From NCBI GenBank assembly GCA_001314655.1, contig LJSF01000034.1, positions 42,404 through 106,403 of the forward strand: a stretch of DNA of 64,000 bases. Direction: 5' to 3'. Of the stretch, positions 17,045-25,528 are shown in pieces. Origin of the DNA: Rhodobacteraceae bacterium HLUCCA08 (GTDB lineage: Bacteria; Pseudomonadota; Alphaproteobacteria; Rhodobacterales; Rhodobacteraceae). The stretch's first letter is position 1; every line of letters starts with the position of its first letter. The position numbers were made by a program, and so were the translations under genes. Under the pieces are notes generated by a model. That model searched no databases, was not told where the DNA came from, and worked only from the letters and a program-made list of their open reading frames with translations.

Positions 17045-17910
17045 GCCCGCGCCTCCAGCGCCACCAGACCGGCGCCGATCACCCCGGCACGGTCGCCCAG
17101 GCGCGCGGGCACGATCGGAAGCGGATACCAGTCCGACCCGCCCGGCAGCCGCGCCCAGGCCCGGACCATCGCCGCGCCCAGGCCACCGCCGATGACGATC
17201 CGGTCCGGGTTCGCCACCGCCACGACGGAGTGCAACGCCCGCTCCAGCGGCGCGGCCCAGGCGACCAGCACCGCCTCGGCCGCCGCATCGCCGGCTTCGG
17301 CGCGATCCAGCAGGTCTTCGGCCCGGGTGCCGGCGGGCCAATCGGCCAGCAGCCGCGCCAGGGCGGTGCCCGAGCTGAAGGTTTCCACACAGCCGGTCCG
17401 GCCGCATTTGCAGCGCGGCCCATCGCCCGAAACGGCGATATGCCCGAATTGCCCGGCACAGCCGCCGCCATGCCAGGGGCGCCCCCCGGCCCGTATCGCG
17501 CCGCCGATCCCGGTGCCGATCGTGACCATGCAGAAGACCCCTGTCGCGGGACGATCCCGCGCCTCGGCGGCAAGGGCCATGGTCGCGTCGTTCTCGATCC
17601 TTGCACCCAGCCCGGTCGCGGCGCGCAGCAAACCCGGCACGTCCAGCCCGGCGATGTCCAGGTAGCCCGCCGAAAGGATGCGCTGGCCGGCGCCGTCGAT
17701 CCGTCCGGGCAGGCCGACGCCGATGCAGGTGGTCTCCGTGTTGCGTAGTGCCTCGGCCATCCGGACAAGCTGGGCGGAAAAACCGGTGCGCGTCGGATCC
17801 GTCGGCTCGGCCAGGCTGGCCAGGATATCGCCGCCGGGGCCGATCCGCGCGGCCCGGACATGGGTGCCGCCCACATCGACGCCGATGGCGGTCTCAGCCA
17901 AGGGTGGCAT
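17041..17910 (-). CDS. ROK family sugar kinase
   Basis: This 289-residue ROK protein has the ATP-binding start GVDVGGTHVRAARIG (residues 10-24), IENDATMALAAEA with the catalytic Asp, and the zinc-binding motif CKCGRTGCVE near residue 180. It lacks an N-terminal helix-turn-helix, so it is a kinase, not a ROK repressor. The ATG at 17910 overlaps the aldolase gene by 17 bases; I prefer it to a far upstream start that would lie inside the aldolase. ROK kinases phosphorylate glucose, fructose, allose, mannose or N-acyl hexosamines. Co-occurrence with a lyxose/mannose-type isomerase favours a hexose. Confidence 0.9.
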   Translation of the reverse strand: MPPLAETAIGVDVGGTHVRAARIGPGGDILASLAEPTDPTRTGFSAQLVRMAEALRNTETTCIGVGLPGRIDGAGQRILSAGYLDIAGLDVPGLLRAATGLGARIENDATMALAAEARDRPATGVFCMVTIGTGIGGAIRAGGRPWHGGGCAGQFGHIAVSGDGPRCKCGRTGCVETFSSGTALARLLADWPAGTRAEDLLDRAEAGDAAAEAVLVAWAAPLERALHSVVAVANPDRIVIGGGLGAAMVRAWARLPGGSDWYPLPIVPARLGDRAGVIGAGLVALEARA

Positions 17911-18799
17911 GGCGATCCAGAACCGCCTGGATTTCGCGCAGACGGCCGCTTGCGATCCGTTCCAGCCGGTCGGCGCGGATGTCGGCGTCCAGCGAAATGC
18001 AATCCTTCCAAAGGGCTCGACCGGCGATGACCCCCGCGGCGCCGTTCGCCATCGCGGTCTCGACCTGGCCGATGAAGGTTTCATGGTCGACGCCGGCCGA
18101 CAGCACGGCCCAGGGGATGTCGCCGCAAAGCGCCGTGATCCGGGCGCAGGCCTCGGCGGTGCCCGGATAGGGCAGCTTGAGCACCTTCGCGCCCAGGTCG
18201 ACCGAAATCCGCGCGCTGTCGACGATCAGCCCGGGAAAGGCGGCCCGGTAGTCGGCATCGCTTTCGCCCTCCAGCTGATAGGTCAGGATCTCGACCACAA
18301 GCAGCACGTCCTCGGCCGCGAAATCGGCGATGCAATCGCGGATGATGGCGATGTTGGTGTCGTTGGCGCCAGGGGTGTCAGGGCGCAGATAGACCATCAG
18401 CTTGGCCCCTGTGCCGCCCAGTTCGCGCACCCGTCGCGCGGTCACCCCCGGCACCAGTTTCGAGATGCGATAGCCGCCCGCATCCACATCCCAGCCCGAG
18501 GCATCGAGCCCGATCAGCAGCCCGGTATCGCGCGCCAGAACCCCGTCATCGACCACGCCGGGGACGGCGCAGACCGGATCCAGAAGAATGCAGGACGCCT
18601 TGTTGGCCAGATGCGCCACGATCGCCGATTTGACCACGCCCAGGGTCGCCTCGTCGATCGCGGCCTGGGCTTCGGGCGTGTCGGCCAGCACCTTGCGCAT
18701 GCCGCCGCGCTGGTCGGCCGCGACGACCATCATCAGGCCGTTATCGCCGCAGATCTGCTGGTAGCCTCGGCGCTCGGCGGTGGTCATGGCTGACGTCAT
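17894..18799 (-). CDS. LacD/YihT-type class I aldolase
   Basis: This 301-residue protein matches the tagatose-1,6-bisphosphate aldolase/sulfofructose-phosphate aldolase family: RGYQQICGDNGLMMVVAADQR at the N-terminus, LVVEILTYQLEGE in the middle and LGAKVLKLPYPG with the likely Schiff-base Lys near residue 205. It is the first gene of the leftward catabolic operon, 214 bases from a SorC-type palindrome at 19001. I chose the ATG at 18799 because GAGGA lies about 10 bases upstream; the alternative ATG at 18787 would drop four residues. It should split a ketose 1-phosphate or bisphosphate into trioses. Sulfoquinovose use is not supported by neighbours. Confidence 0.88.
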   Translation of the reverse strand: MTSAMTTAERRGYQQICGDNGLMMVVAADQRGGMRKVLADTPEAQAAIDEATLGVVKSAIVAHLANKASCILLDPVCAVPGVVDDGVLARDTGLLIGLDASGWDVDAGGYRISKLVPGVTARRVRELGGTGAKLMVYLRPDTPGANDTNIAIIRDCIADFAAEDVLLVVEILTYQLEGESDADYRAAFPGLIVDSARISVDLGAKVLKLPYPGTAEACARITALCGDIPWAVLSAGVDHETFIGQVETAMANGAAGVIAGRALWKDCISLDADIRADRLERIASGRLREIQAVLDRHATLG

Positions 18800-18889
18800 C
18801 GGTCGGGTATCCTCGCATTCCTTGTCGGCGCGGCAAGGCCGGAAAAGACCTGCCGCCGGGGGCCCTTGGCCGCTGAACAGCGACACTTG

Positions 18890-18914
18890 CCTGCGCCATG
18901 ATCCCTGGCGCAGG
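18890..18914. repeat. 8-bp inverted repeat upstream of LacD-type gene
   Basis: CCTGCGCC and GGCGCAGG flank a 9-base loop. It sits in the 213-bp gap between the SorC gene and its downstream operon. There is no T-run on either side, so it is not a clear terminator; it could be an attenuator hairpin in the leader of the aldolase operon. Confidence 0.4.
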
Positions 18915-19000
18915 ACGCCGATCCGGGTCAGGCCGGGCCGGGCCCGGTGATCATCACCCAAAGCGTAGCCGCCGCCCCCGGCCACCTCAACAATTTTTTT

Positions 19001-19016
19001 CTGAAATATATTTCAG
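19001..19016. promoter_or_regulatory. SorC operator 1 (16-bp perfect palindrome)
   Basis: CTGAAATATATTTCAG is fully palindromic. It shares CTGAAA/TTTCAG arms with the site at 19967 and similar arms with the one at 20077. It includes the stop codon of the SorC gene and lies 202 bases upstream of the LacD-type gene, a good place to govern the catabolic operon. Confidence 0.65.
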
Positions 19017-19960
19017 TCTTTGGGGGGCGGGTCGGCAAGCTCCAGCACCCGCACCGCGGCCTGCACATCCGTCACCAGCGCGTTGACCATGCCGGAGCGC
19101 ACGGCACCCAGGATCGCCGGCGCCTTTTCGCGGCCGATCGCGATGCCGATCGACAACGGCACCCGCCGCAGCTGGTCGCGATGGATGCACAGCAGGTTCT
19201 CTTCCTTCGGCCAGGGCACCTCGGCCCCCGACGCGTCGAAATAGTGGCGCACCACATCGCCGACGACCCGGTCGGCGTCGCTGTCGGAAAACTCCGGATC
19301 GACGGCCGTCAGACCCGGTTCGAACCGACCGATCCCGAGGATCGCGACATCGACCCGGTCCCACAGGCCGATCAGACCGGCGATATCCGGGTCAAGCTCC
19401 AGCACCGCCGACAATTCGGGCGACACCATCGCCGGCGCGAACAGCAACCGCGGCTCACCGCCCAGCTGCGCGGCGGCGCGGCGGACGAATTCGTTGATCT
19501 GGAAATGGCCCTCGGTCTCGGACATGCCGCCCATCGCCGGGATCACCACCACGCCGGGGCATTTCTGCAATCCGGCCGACACCACGCTCTGGATCGTGCG
19601 CCCCCAACCGACCGCGACCACGGATCCGGAGGCAAGCGCTGCGTCCTGCAACAGGAACCCGACCTGCGCCCCCAGCGCCGCGGCCTGATTGTTTTCGACC
19701 ACGCGGGCCGAGCCAAGCCCAAGCGCCTGGGCAAGCCGGTGTCCCAGATCGTCGATATCCTCGATATCGACCACCTCGATCCGCACGATCCCCTCGTTGC
19801 GGGCCAGCGCCAGAAGGCGCGAAACGGTGGCCGTCGACACCTCCATCCGGCGGGCGACCTCGATCTGGGACAAGCCGTCCAGGTAATGCATCCGCGCCGC
19901 GGCATGCATCAGCCTGCGATTGATCAGCTTGCCGGGCTTGGGGCGTTCGGCCATGCGCAT
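19013..19960 (-). CDS. SorC/DeoR-type sugar-binding transcriptional regulator
   Basis: This 315-residue SorC-family protein has an N-terminal helix-turn-helix, SQIEVARRMEVSTATVSRLL (about 31-50), and a C-terminal NagB-like sugar-phosphate domain with VGWGRTIQSV and VVVIPAMGG. Members sense phosphorylated sugars from the pathway they control. It lies between the divergent importer and the catabolic operon. One palindrome (19967-19982) sits 7 bases before its own start, overlapping the ribosome-binding region, which suggests autoregulation; two others flank the gene. Confidence 0.93.
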   Translation of the reverse strand: MRMAERPKPGKLINRRLMHAAARMHYLDGLSQIEVARRMEVSTATVSRLLALARNEGIVRIEVVDIEDIDDLGHRLAQALGLGSARVVENNQAAALGAQVGFLLQDAALASGSVVAVGWGRTIQSVVSAGLQKCPGVVVIPAMGGMSETEGHFQINEFVRRAAAQLGGEPRLLFAPAMVSPELSAVLELDPDIAGLIGLWDRVDVAILGIGRFEPGLTAVDPEFSDSDADRVVGDVVRHYFDASGAEVPWPKEENLLCIHRDQLRRVPLSIGIAIGREKAPAILGAVRSGMVNALVTDVQAAVRVLELADPPPKD

Positions 19961-19966
19961 CCTTGC

Positions 19967-19982
19967 CTGAAAGACGTTTCAG
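19967..19982. promoter_or_regulatory. SorC operator 2
   Basis: CTGAAAGACGTTTCAG has perfect 6-bp arms around GACG. It is immediately upstream of the SorC start codon (19960), where bound protein would block its own expression. Confidence 0.65.
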
Positions 19983-20076
19983 ATACGCGTTTCTGTGCAC
20001 GAAAGCCGCGCGCGGGGCAACAGGTCGTGCATTCCCAAGGCCGAGCCACAACACTGACGGCGACACGAGTCGCGTG

Positions 20077-20092
20077 CAGAAATAAATTTCTG
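20077..20092. promoter_or_regulatory. SorC operator 3
   Basis: CAGAAATAAATTTCTG has 7-bp arms (CAGAAAT/ATTTCTG) and is a one-base-per-arm variant of operator 1. It lies between the divergent SorC and importer genes, 141 bases before the binding-protein start, and could control the rightward transporter operon. Confidence 0.55.
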
Positions 20093-20139
20093 ATAAATAA
20101 TTCTTGCGCTTGCCGAACCGCCTCGGCAGTCTTTCGATT

Positions 20140-20153
20140 ACCGTTAGAACGGT
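20140..20153. promoter_or_regulatory. ACCGTT-AG-AACGGT palindrome before importer operon
   Basis: A perfect 6-bp inverted repeat with a two-base centre lies 80 bases before the binding-protein start. It is different from the SorC palindromes, so it may bind a second regulator. No regulator for it can be named. Confidence 0.4.
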
Positions 20154-20233
20154 TACTTTCCCCGGCGGAACTCTCCGGCGGGGCAAGCCTCGCGGCTCGA
20201 GGAGGAGCCGCGCAGTCAAGGGAGGACTCTCGA

Positions 20234-21205
20234 ATGAAAACCTTTATCAGATCGGCCCTGTTCGCCGCGGCGCTCGGCGCCGGCGCGACCGCTCAGGCCC
20301 AGGACGACATCACCATCACGCTGGTGCCGGGCCTGACCACCGACGCCTTCTACATCACCATGAACCGGGGCGCCCAGGCCGCGGCCGAGGCGCTGGGGAT
20401 CACCGTGGACTTCCAGGGCGCCGAGGAATTCGACCCGGTCCTGCAGACCCCGGTGCTCGATGCCGTGATCGCCCGCGGCCCCGACGCGATCCTGATCGCG
20501 CCGACCGATTCGACCCAGATGATCGAACCGCTGCGCCGCGCCAATGACGCCGGCATCCCGGTGATCACCGTCGACACCTTCATCGACGACGGCCGCTACC
20601 AGGACGGCGCCGGCGACGGCGACTTCCCGCTGGCCTATATCGCCTCCGACAATGTCGGCGGCGGCCGGATGGCCGCGCGCTTCATGGCCGAGGCGATCGG
20701 CGGCGAAGGCAAGGTCTATGTGTCGAACGTCCGTCCGGGCATCTCGACCACCGACCAGCGCGAAGAGGGCTTCAAGGCCGAGATGGCCGAGAACTTCCCC
20801 GGTATCGAGGTGCTGGAGACCCAGTACAACGAAAACGACGCCTCGCTCGCCGCGTCGCAATTCCAGGCCGTGATGGCCCGTCACCCCGACATCTCGGGCG
20901 TGTTCGGTGCCAACCTGTTCTCGGCCCTGGGCGCCGGCAATGGCGTCGAAGCCGCCAACGCGGACGACAGCGTGACCGTGATCGCCTTCGACGCGCCGCA
21001 AGGCATCGTCGACAACATCTCGTCCGGGCTGATCGACGCCGCGATCGCGCAACACCCGGCAGAAATCGGCTATTACGGCGTCATCACCGCCTATGCGGCG
21101 CTGACCGGGCAATCGGTGCCCACCTCGATCGGGACCGGGTTCACGGTGATCAACGCGGACAACGTGACCGATCCCGACATCGCCAAGTTCATCTATTCGG
21201 AATGA
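20234..21205 (+). CDS. Ribose/fructose-type periplasmic sugar-binding protein
   Basis: This 323-residue periplasmic-binding-protein type 1 (RbsB-like) has a signal peptide of about 23 residues (MKTFIRSALFAAALGAGATAQAQ). The mature protein begins DDITITLVPGLTTDAFYITM, the family's first strand, and has the hinge-type segments DAILIAPTDSTQM and TVIAFDAPQG. GGAGG precedes the ATG at 20234; a much longer open frame through the intergenic region is spurious. It delivers sugar to the permease encoded next and overlaps it by 4 bases. Its control by the SorC regulator is likely. Confidence 0.93.
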   Translation: MKTFIRSALFAAALGAGATAQAQDDITITLVPGLTTDAFYITMNRGAQAAAEALGITVDFQGAEEFDPVLQTPVLDAVIARGPDAILIAPTDSTQMIEPLRRANDAGIPVITVDTFIDDGRYQDGAGDGDFPLAYIASDNVGGGRMAARFMAEAIGGEGKVYVSNVRPGISTTDQREEGFKAEMAENFPGIEVLETQYNENDASLAASQFQAVMARHPDISGVFGANLFSALGAGNGVEAANADDSVTVIAFDAPQGIVDNISSGLIDAAIAQHPAEIGYYGVITAYAALTGQSVPTSIGTGFTVINADNVTDPDIAKFIYSE

Positions 21206-22215
21206 GAATGGGCACGACGCAAAGAACAAGGGGGGCCTCATTCGTGAGGTCCCTTCTTGACGCCTGGTCCTGGCTCTTCCTGATCCTGATCCTGGGCTTT
21301 TTCGAGATCTACGCGCAGACGCAGACCGGCGGGACCTTTCTGTTCCGGGTCTACAGCCTGCAGGCGATCGGGGTCGCCGCCTCGCAGATCCTGCTGCTCG
21401 CCCTCGGGCTGACGCTGGTGATCGTGGCCGGGCATATCGACCTGTCGATCGCCTTTTCCACCGGCTTCGCCGCCGTCGCCATGGCCCTGGCGATCCGCGC
21501 CGCGGGCGACGATCCCAGCCTTGCGATGGTGATCCTGGCGATGGGGGTGGGACTGCTTGCGGCCTTGTCGGTCGGCTTCGTCAACGGCTGGCTTGTCGCC
21601 TCGCTCGACGTGCCGTCCTTCATCGGCACGCTGGGCACCTACGGGATCGCCCGGGGGGCGGCGCTGATCGTCGCCGGGGGGGCCACCGTGTCGATCCGCA
21701 GCGACCATGCCCGCGCCTTGGGCAACGGACAGGTGCTGGGCATTCCGGTGCCGCTGCTGATCGCGATGATCCTCGCGCTGGCCTGCCATTACCTGCTGAA
21801 ACACACGAAATTCGGCGCCCATACCTATGCGCTTGGCGCCAACCGGGCCTCGGTCGAACGCGCCGGGGTCGACGTCAAGCGCCACCTGATGCTGCTGTTC
21901 CTGCTGTCGGCCCTGACCGCCGGGGTCGGCGGGCTGGTCTATACCGGGCGCTTTTCGGCCGGGGCCGCGAATGCGGGCGAACCGATCCTGCTTTATGCCG
22001 TGGCCGCGGTGTTCATCGGCGGCGCCTCGCTGACCGGCGGCCAGGGCACCATCATCGGCACCGTGATCGGCGCCTTCATCATCGCGGTGATCCAGTTCGG
22101 CCTCGTCTTTTCGGGCCTGCCGCCCTATTGGCAATTCGTCGCGGTCGGCCTGGTCATCATCGTCGCGGTTCTGGTGGACCAGTCCAAGCACCGCGTGGTC
22201 GGAGGCGGGTCATGA
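21202..22215 (+). CDS. Ribose/fructose-type ABC permease (RbsC/FrcC)
   Basis: This 337-residue inner-membrane permease of the CUT2 family has 8-10 hydrophobic segments. Characteristic signatures are LALGLTLVIVAGHIDLSIA near residue 65, FIGTLGTYGIARGAALI near 145 and VFIGGASLTGGQGTIIGTV near 270. The start ATG overlaps the binding-protein stop. A second in-frame ATG six bases later is an alternative. It works with the following half-size ATPase, as FrcB-FrcC-FrcA do in rhizobia. Confidence 0.92.
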   Translation: MRMGTTQRTRGASFVRSLLDAWSWLFLILILGFFEIYAQTQTGGTFLFRVYSLQAIGVAASQILLLALGLTLVIVAGHIDLSIAFSTGFAAVAMALAIRAAGDDPSLAMVILAMGVGLLAALSVGFVNGWLVASLDVPSFIGTLGTYGIARGAALIVAGGATVSIRSDHARALGNGQVLGIPVPLLIAMILALACHYLLKHTKFGAHTYALGANRASVERAGVDVKRHLMLLFLLSALTAGVGGLVYTGRFSAGAANAGEPILLYAVAAVFIGGASLTGGQGTIIGTVIGAFIIAVIQFGLVFSGLPPYWQFVAVGLVIIVAVLVDQSKHRVVGGGS

Positions 22216-22952
22216 GCGCCCTGCTGGAAGTCCGCAACCTCAACAAACGGTTCGGCGGCAACGAGGCGGTCAAGGATGTCAGCTTCGACCTGGAGCCCGG
22301 CGAATGCGTCGTGCTGGCCGGTGACAACGGCGCCGGCAAGTCGACGGTGATCAAGATGATCTCGGGCGTCTATGCCCCCACCTCCGGCACCGTGACGCTC
22401 AGGGGCGACGTCCTGACCGGCAAGACGCCCGAAGCGGTGCGCAATGCCGGGATCGAGACGATCTACCAGGATCTTGCCCTGGCCGACAACCTGGACCCCG
22501 GGCTGAACCTCTACCTGGGGCGGGAACGGACCAGGCGCATCCTCGGGCTGCCGTTCCTGGATCGCAAGACGATGCGGGACGACGCGGCGCGGGTGATGAA
22601 AACGCTCGGCATCACCGTGCCGGACCCGTCCGCCCCGGTGCGCGAAATGTCCGGCGGTCAGCGCCAGGCGATCGCCCTGGCCCGGGCGGTGCATTGGAAG
22701 GCGGGGCTGGTGATCCTGGACGAACCGACCGCGGCGCTCGGCGTGCCCGAACAGCGCGAGGTGATGGCCCTGATCGAACGGATGAAACAGCAGGGCGTCG
22801 GGATCATCCTGATCTCGCACAACCTGCCCGACATCTTCGCCGCGGCCGACCGGATCATCGTGCTGGCCCGCGGCGTGGTGGCCGGCGAACGCCGCCCCGA
22901 CGAGACCAGCGACGAAGAGATCGTGCGCATGATGATGGGGGCGACACTCTAG
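22212..22952 (+). CDS. CUT2-type ABC ATPase with a single nucleotide-binding domain (FrcA-like)
   Basis: This 246-residue ATPase has Walker A GDNGAGKST (about 37-45), signature MSGGQRQAIALARA, Walker B GLVILDEPTAAL and H-loop ISHN. Ordinary RbsA proteins are about 500 residues with two fused domains; this one has only one, as in the fructose importer FrcA, so it probably dimerises. It overlaps the permease stop by 4 bases. A similar half-size ATPase occurs in the third sugar locus at 58828. Confidence 0.92.
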   Translation: MSALLEVRNLNKRFGGNEAVKDVSFDLEPGECVVLAGDNGAGKSTVIKMISGVYAPTSGTVTLRGDVLTGKTPEAVRNAGIETIYQDLALADNLDPGLNLYLGRERTRRILGLPFLDRKTMRDDAARVMKTLGITVPDPSAPVREMSGGQRQAIALARAVHWKAGLVILDEPTAALGVPEQREVMALIERMKQQGVGIILISHNLPDIFAAADRIIVLARGVVAGERRPDETSDEEIVRMMMGATL

Positions 22953-22989
22953 CGGCGCACCACCGGGCGCCCTGACGAAAGGAGGCGAC

Positions 22990-23718
22990 ATGACCTGGGA
23001 CCTGTCCGGAAAGAGCGTTCTGGTGACCGGCGCAAGTTCCGGCATCGGGCAGGCGCTGGCGCTGGCCGCCGGGGCCGCCGGGGCGCGCGTTTTCGTTCAT
23101 GGCCGCGACACCGACCGCCTGAGGGACGTCGCCGCCCGGATCGGCGACGACGCCGCCTGGCACGCCGCCGACCTGACCGATCCCGCCGCCGTCGATGGCC
23201 TGGCCCGCGCCGCTGTCGCGACCCTTGGCCGGATCGACATCCTGCTGGCCAATGCCGGGCTCTACGTGCCCGGCGACGCCGCCGAAGGCGACCCGGACGC
23301 CTGGGATGCGCTGCTCGACGTCAACGTGAAAAGCGTCTTTCGCCTGGTCAACCGGGTCCTGCCGGCGATGGTCGCGCGCCGCTCGGGCGATATCGTCGTG
23401 ACCAGCTCGGTCTCGGGCCACCAGGCGATCCAGTGGGAACCGGTCTATTCCGCCTCCAAACACGCGATCCAGTCCTTCGTCCACGGCGTCCGGCGCCAGC
23501 TTGCCCCGCACAATGTCCGCATCGGGGCGATCGCGCCGGGCGTGGTGCTCAACCCGCTCTGGGGCATGTCGGACGCGGCCGAGATCGCCGCCCGCGTCGC
23601 CGCCCACGAGGGCATCCGCTCCGAGGACGTGGCCGAGGCGGTGATGTTCATGCTGACCCGCCCGCCCCACGTGACCATCCGCGACCTCGTGATCCTGCCC
23701 CAGAACCAGGACATCTGA
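22990..23718 (+). CDS. Short-chain dehydrogenase/reductase (ribitol-dehydrogenase-like)
   Basis: This 242-residue SDR has TGASSGIGQALA (13-24), NAG in ANAGLYVPG, Ser in SSVSG and YSASK, so the Ser-Tyr-Lys triad is complete. AAGG-type GAAAGGAGG lies just before the ATG at 22990. It probably oxidises a polyol or sugar alcohol carried in by the importer encoded just upstream. It is the second SDR at this locus; the other is at 15697 on the opposite strand. Confidence 0.88.
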   Translation: MTWDLSGKSVLVTGASSGIGQALALAAGAAGARVFVHGRDTDRLRDVAARIGDDAAWHAADLTDPAAVDGLARAAVATLGRIDILLANAGLYVPGDAAEGDPDAWDALLDVNVKSVFRLVNRVLPAMVARRSGDIVVTSSVSGHQAIQWEPVYSASKHAIQSFVHGVRRQLAPHNVRIGAIAPGVVLNPLWGMSDAAEIAARVAAHEGIRSEDVAEAVMFMLTRPPHVTIRDLVILPQNQDI

Positions 23719-23722
23719 CCCC

Positions 23723-25408
23723 ATGGCCGGCTTCGACCATGTCATCGTCGGCGCCGGTGCGGCGGGTGCGGTGCTGGCCAACCGGCTGACCGAAGACCCG
23801 GCCACCCGCGTCGCGCTGATCGAACAGGGCCCGGACCGCAATTCGCGCAAGGCGATCATCCGCATCCCGCTGGGCATGGTCACCTTCATGGCCCCCGCGC
23901 TGGCCTTCCTGGGCGGGCCGCGCTTCATGCAATGGTTCGAGACGGAGCCCGAACCGGGCCTTGGCGGCCGCCGCATCGCCCTGCCGCGGGGCAAGGGCAC
24001 CGGCGGGTCGACCCTGGTCAACGGCCAGATCTGGATCCGCGGCCAGCCCGAGGATTTCGACCATTGGCGCGACCTCGGCAATCCGGGCTGGGGCTATGAC
24101 GACCTGCTGCCCTATTTCCGCAAATGCGAAACCCTGGTGCCGCTGCGCGACCCCGCCGCCGACCGGCACCTGCCGGCCCGGTCCGCGCGGGCGGCCCAGC
24201 CGCTCGACCCGGCCCTGCACGGCACCGATGGCCCGATAACCCTGGCCCATATGCGCAGCGTGAACCCCCTGACCCATGCCTTCCTGAAGGCCGCCGCGCA
24301 GGCCGGGCACCGCTTCAACGCCGATTTCAACGGCGCCCGGCAGGAGGGCTACGGCTTTTACACCTTCACCCAGAAGAACGGCCAGCGCGTCACCGCCGAA
24401 AGCGCCTATATCGACCCGATCCGCCACCGGCCGAACCTGGTGATCCTGCCCGACCGCCGCGTCACCCGGGTCACCATGCAGGGCGCCCGGGCCACCGGCG
24501 TCGACTGGCGGCATGCCGACGGAACCCAGGGCCATACACAGGGCGCCGAGGTCATCCTGAGCGCCGGCAGCTTCGTGTCACCGCACCTGCTGATGCTGTC
24601 GGGGATCGGCGATGCCGACCACCTGCGCGCCCAGGGGATCGGCCCGGTTCACCACCTGCCGGGCGTGGGCCGGAACCTGCAGGATCACCTCGATGTCTCG
24701 GTGGAATACAAGGCCCGCACGCTGGCGCCCTATGGCGGATCGCTGCGGGCGCTGCCGCGCAACGCCTTGCACCTGCTGGACTGGCTGGTCCGCCGGCGCG
24801 GGCTGTTTTCCTCGACCACGGCCGAAGGCGGGGCGTTCCTGTCCACCACCGGCCACGGGCGGCCCGATATCCAGCTGTTCTTTTGCGCCGGCATGGCCAA
24901 CACCCAGAACGCCAAGGGGTTCGGCACCCATGGTTTCCTGATGCATGTCTGCCAGCTGCGCCCCGAAAACCGCGGCACCCTGCGCCTGCGGACCGCCGAC
25001 CCCGAGACCCCGCCCGAGATCCGCTATGATGTCCTGACCACGCCCGAGGCCTGCAAGACCCTGCGCGACGGCGTGCGGATCGCCCGCGACATCATCCGCC
25101 AGTCCCCCTTCGCCCGGCACCTGGAAACGGAACTGGCCCCCGGCGATGCCGCGCAGGCCGATGCCGCGATCGACGCCTTCATCCGCGACACGGTCGGCAC
25201 CCTGTTCCATCCGGTCGGCACCTGCGCCATGGGCACCGGTCCGATGGCCGTCACCGATCCGCGGAGCCTGCGGGTCCGGGGCACGACAGGGCTGCGCGTC
25301 GTCGACGCCTCGGTGATGCCGAGTGTCGTCTCGGGCAATACCGTCGCGGCGACCTATTGCCTTGCCGAAAAGGCCGCCGACCTGATCCGGCGCCCTGCCC
25401 CGCGGTGA
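23723..25408 (+). CDS. GMC-family flavin oxidoreductase
   Basis: This 561-residue FAD enzyme of the glucose-methanol-choline family has the dinucleotide motif VIVGAGAAGAVLANRL (residues 7-22), the first GMC signature GKGTGGSTLVNGQIWIRG near residue 92, and the active-site His in FHPVGTCAMG near 495. It resembles choline and polyethylene-glycol/alcohol dehydrogenases. No Tat signal is visible, so it is probably cytoplasmic and membrane-associated. It starts 5 bases after the SDR and closes the rightward operon. It may oxidise a primary alcohol of the substrate, giving an alternative entry route. Confidence 0.9.
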   Translation: MAGFDHVIVGAGAAGAVLANRLTEDPATRVALIEQGPDRNSRKAIIRIPLGMVTFMAPALAFLGGPRFMQWFETEPEPGLGGRRIALPRGKGTGGSTLVNGQIWIRGQPEDFDHWRDLGNPGWGYDDLLPYFRKCETLVPLRDPAADRHLPARSARAAQPLDPALHGTDGPITLAHMRSVNPLTHAFLKAAAQAGHRFNADFNGARQEGYGFYTFTQKNGQRVTAESAYIDPIRHRPNLVILPDRRVTRVTMQGARATGVDWRHADGTQGHTQGAEVILSAGSFVSPHLLMLSGIGDADHLRAQGIGPVHHLPGVGRNLQDHLDVSVEYKARTLAPYGGSLRALPRNALHLLDWLVRRRGLFSSTTAEGGAFLSTTGHGRPDIQLFFCAGMANTQNAKGFGTHGFLMHVCQLRPENRGTLRLRTADPETPPEIRYDVLTTPEACKTLRDGVRIARDIIRQSPFARHLETELAPGDAAQADAAIDAFIRDTVGTLFHPVGTCAMGTGPMAVTDPRSLRVRGTTGLRVVDASVMPSVVSGNTVAATYCLAEKAADLIRRPAPR

Positions 25409-25528
25409 CCGGACTGCGGCGGTCGTCGCCCAAGGCCGGCGCGGCGGATCGCTGCCGGCCGGATTCATGGCCAGGGCGATGGAACAGGGGGGCCGGTCGC
25501 GTGACGGGTCCGTCGGGCGGGTCGGGCC

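Noticed and set aside
17894..18799. Sulfoquinovose pathway, suggested by a YihT-like aldolase
   Set aside because: No sulfoquinovosidase, SQ isomerase of the AGE family, SLA reductase or sulfolactate exporter is present. The LacD/YihT family is broad.
13716..18799. D-apiose catabolism, suggested by a Gfo/MocA enzyme and kinases
   Set aside because: No apionolactonase, RuBisCO-like decarboxylase or oxo-isoapionate enzymes are present.
18890..18914. Rho-independent terminator for the SorC gene
   Set aside because: A good 8-bp stem is present but without any T-run; kept only as an inverted repeat.
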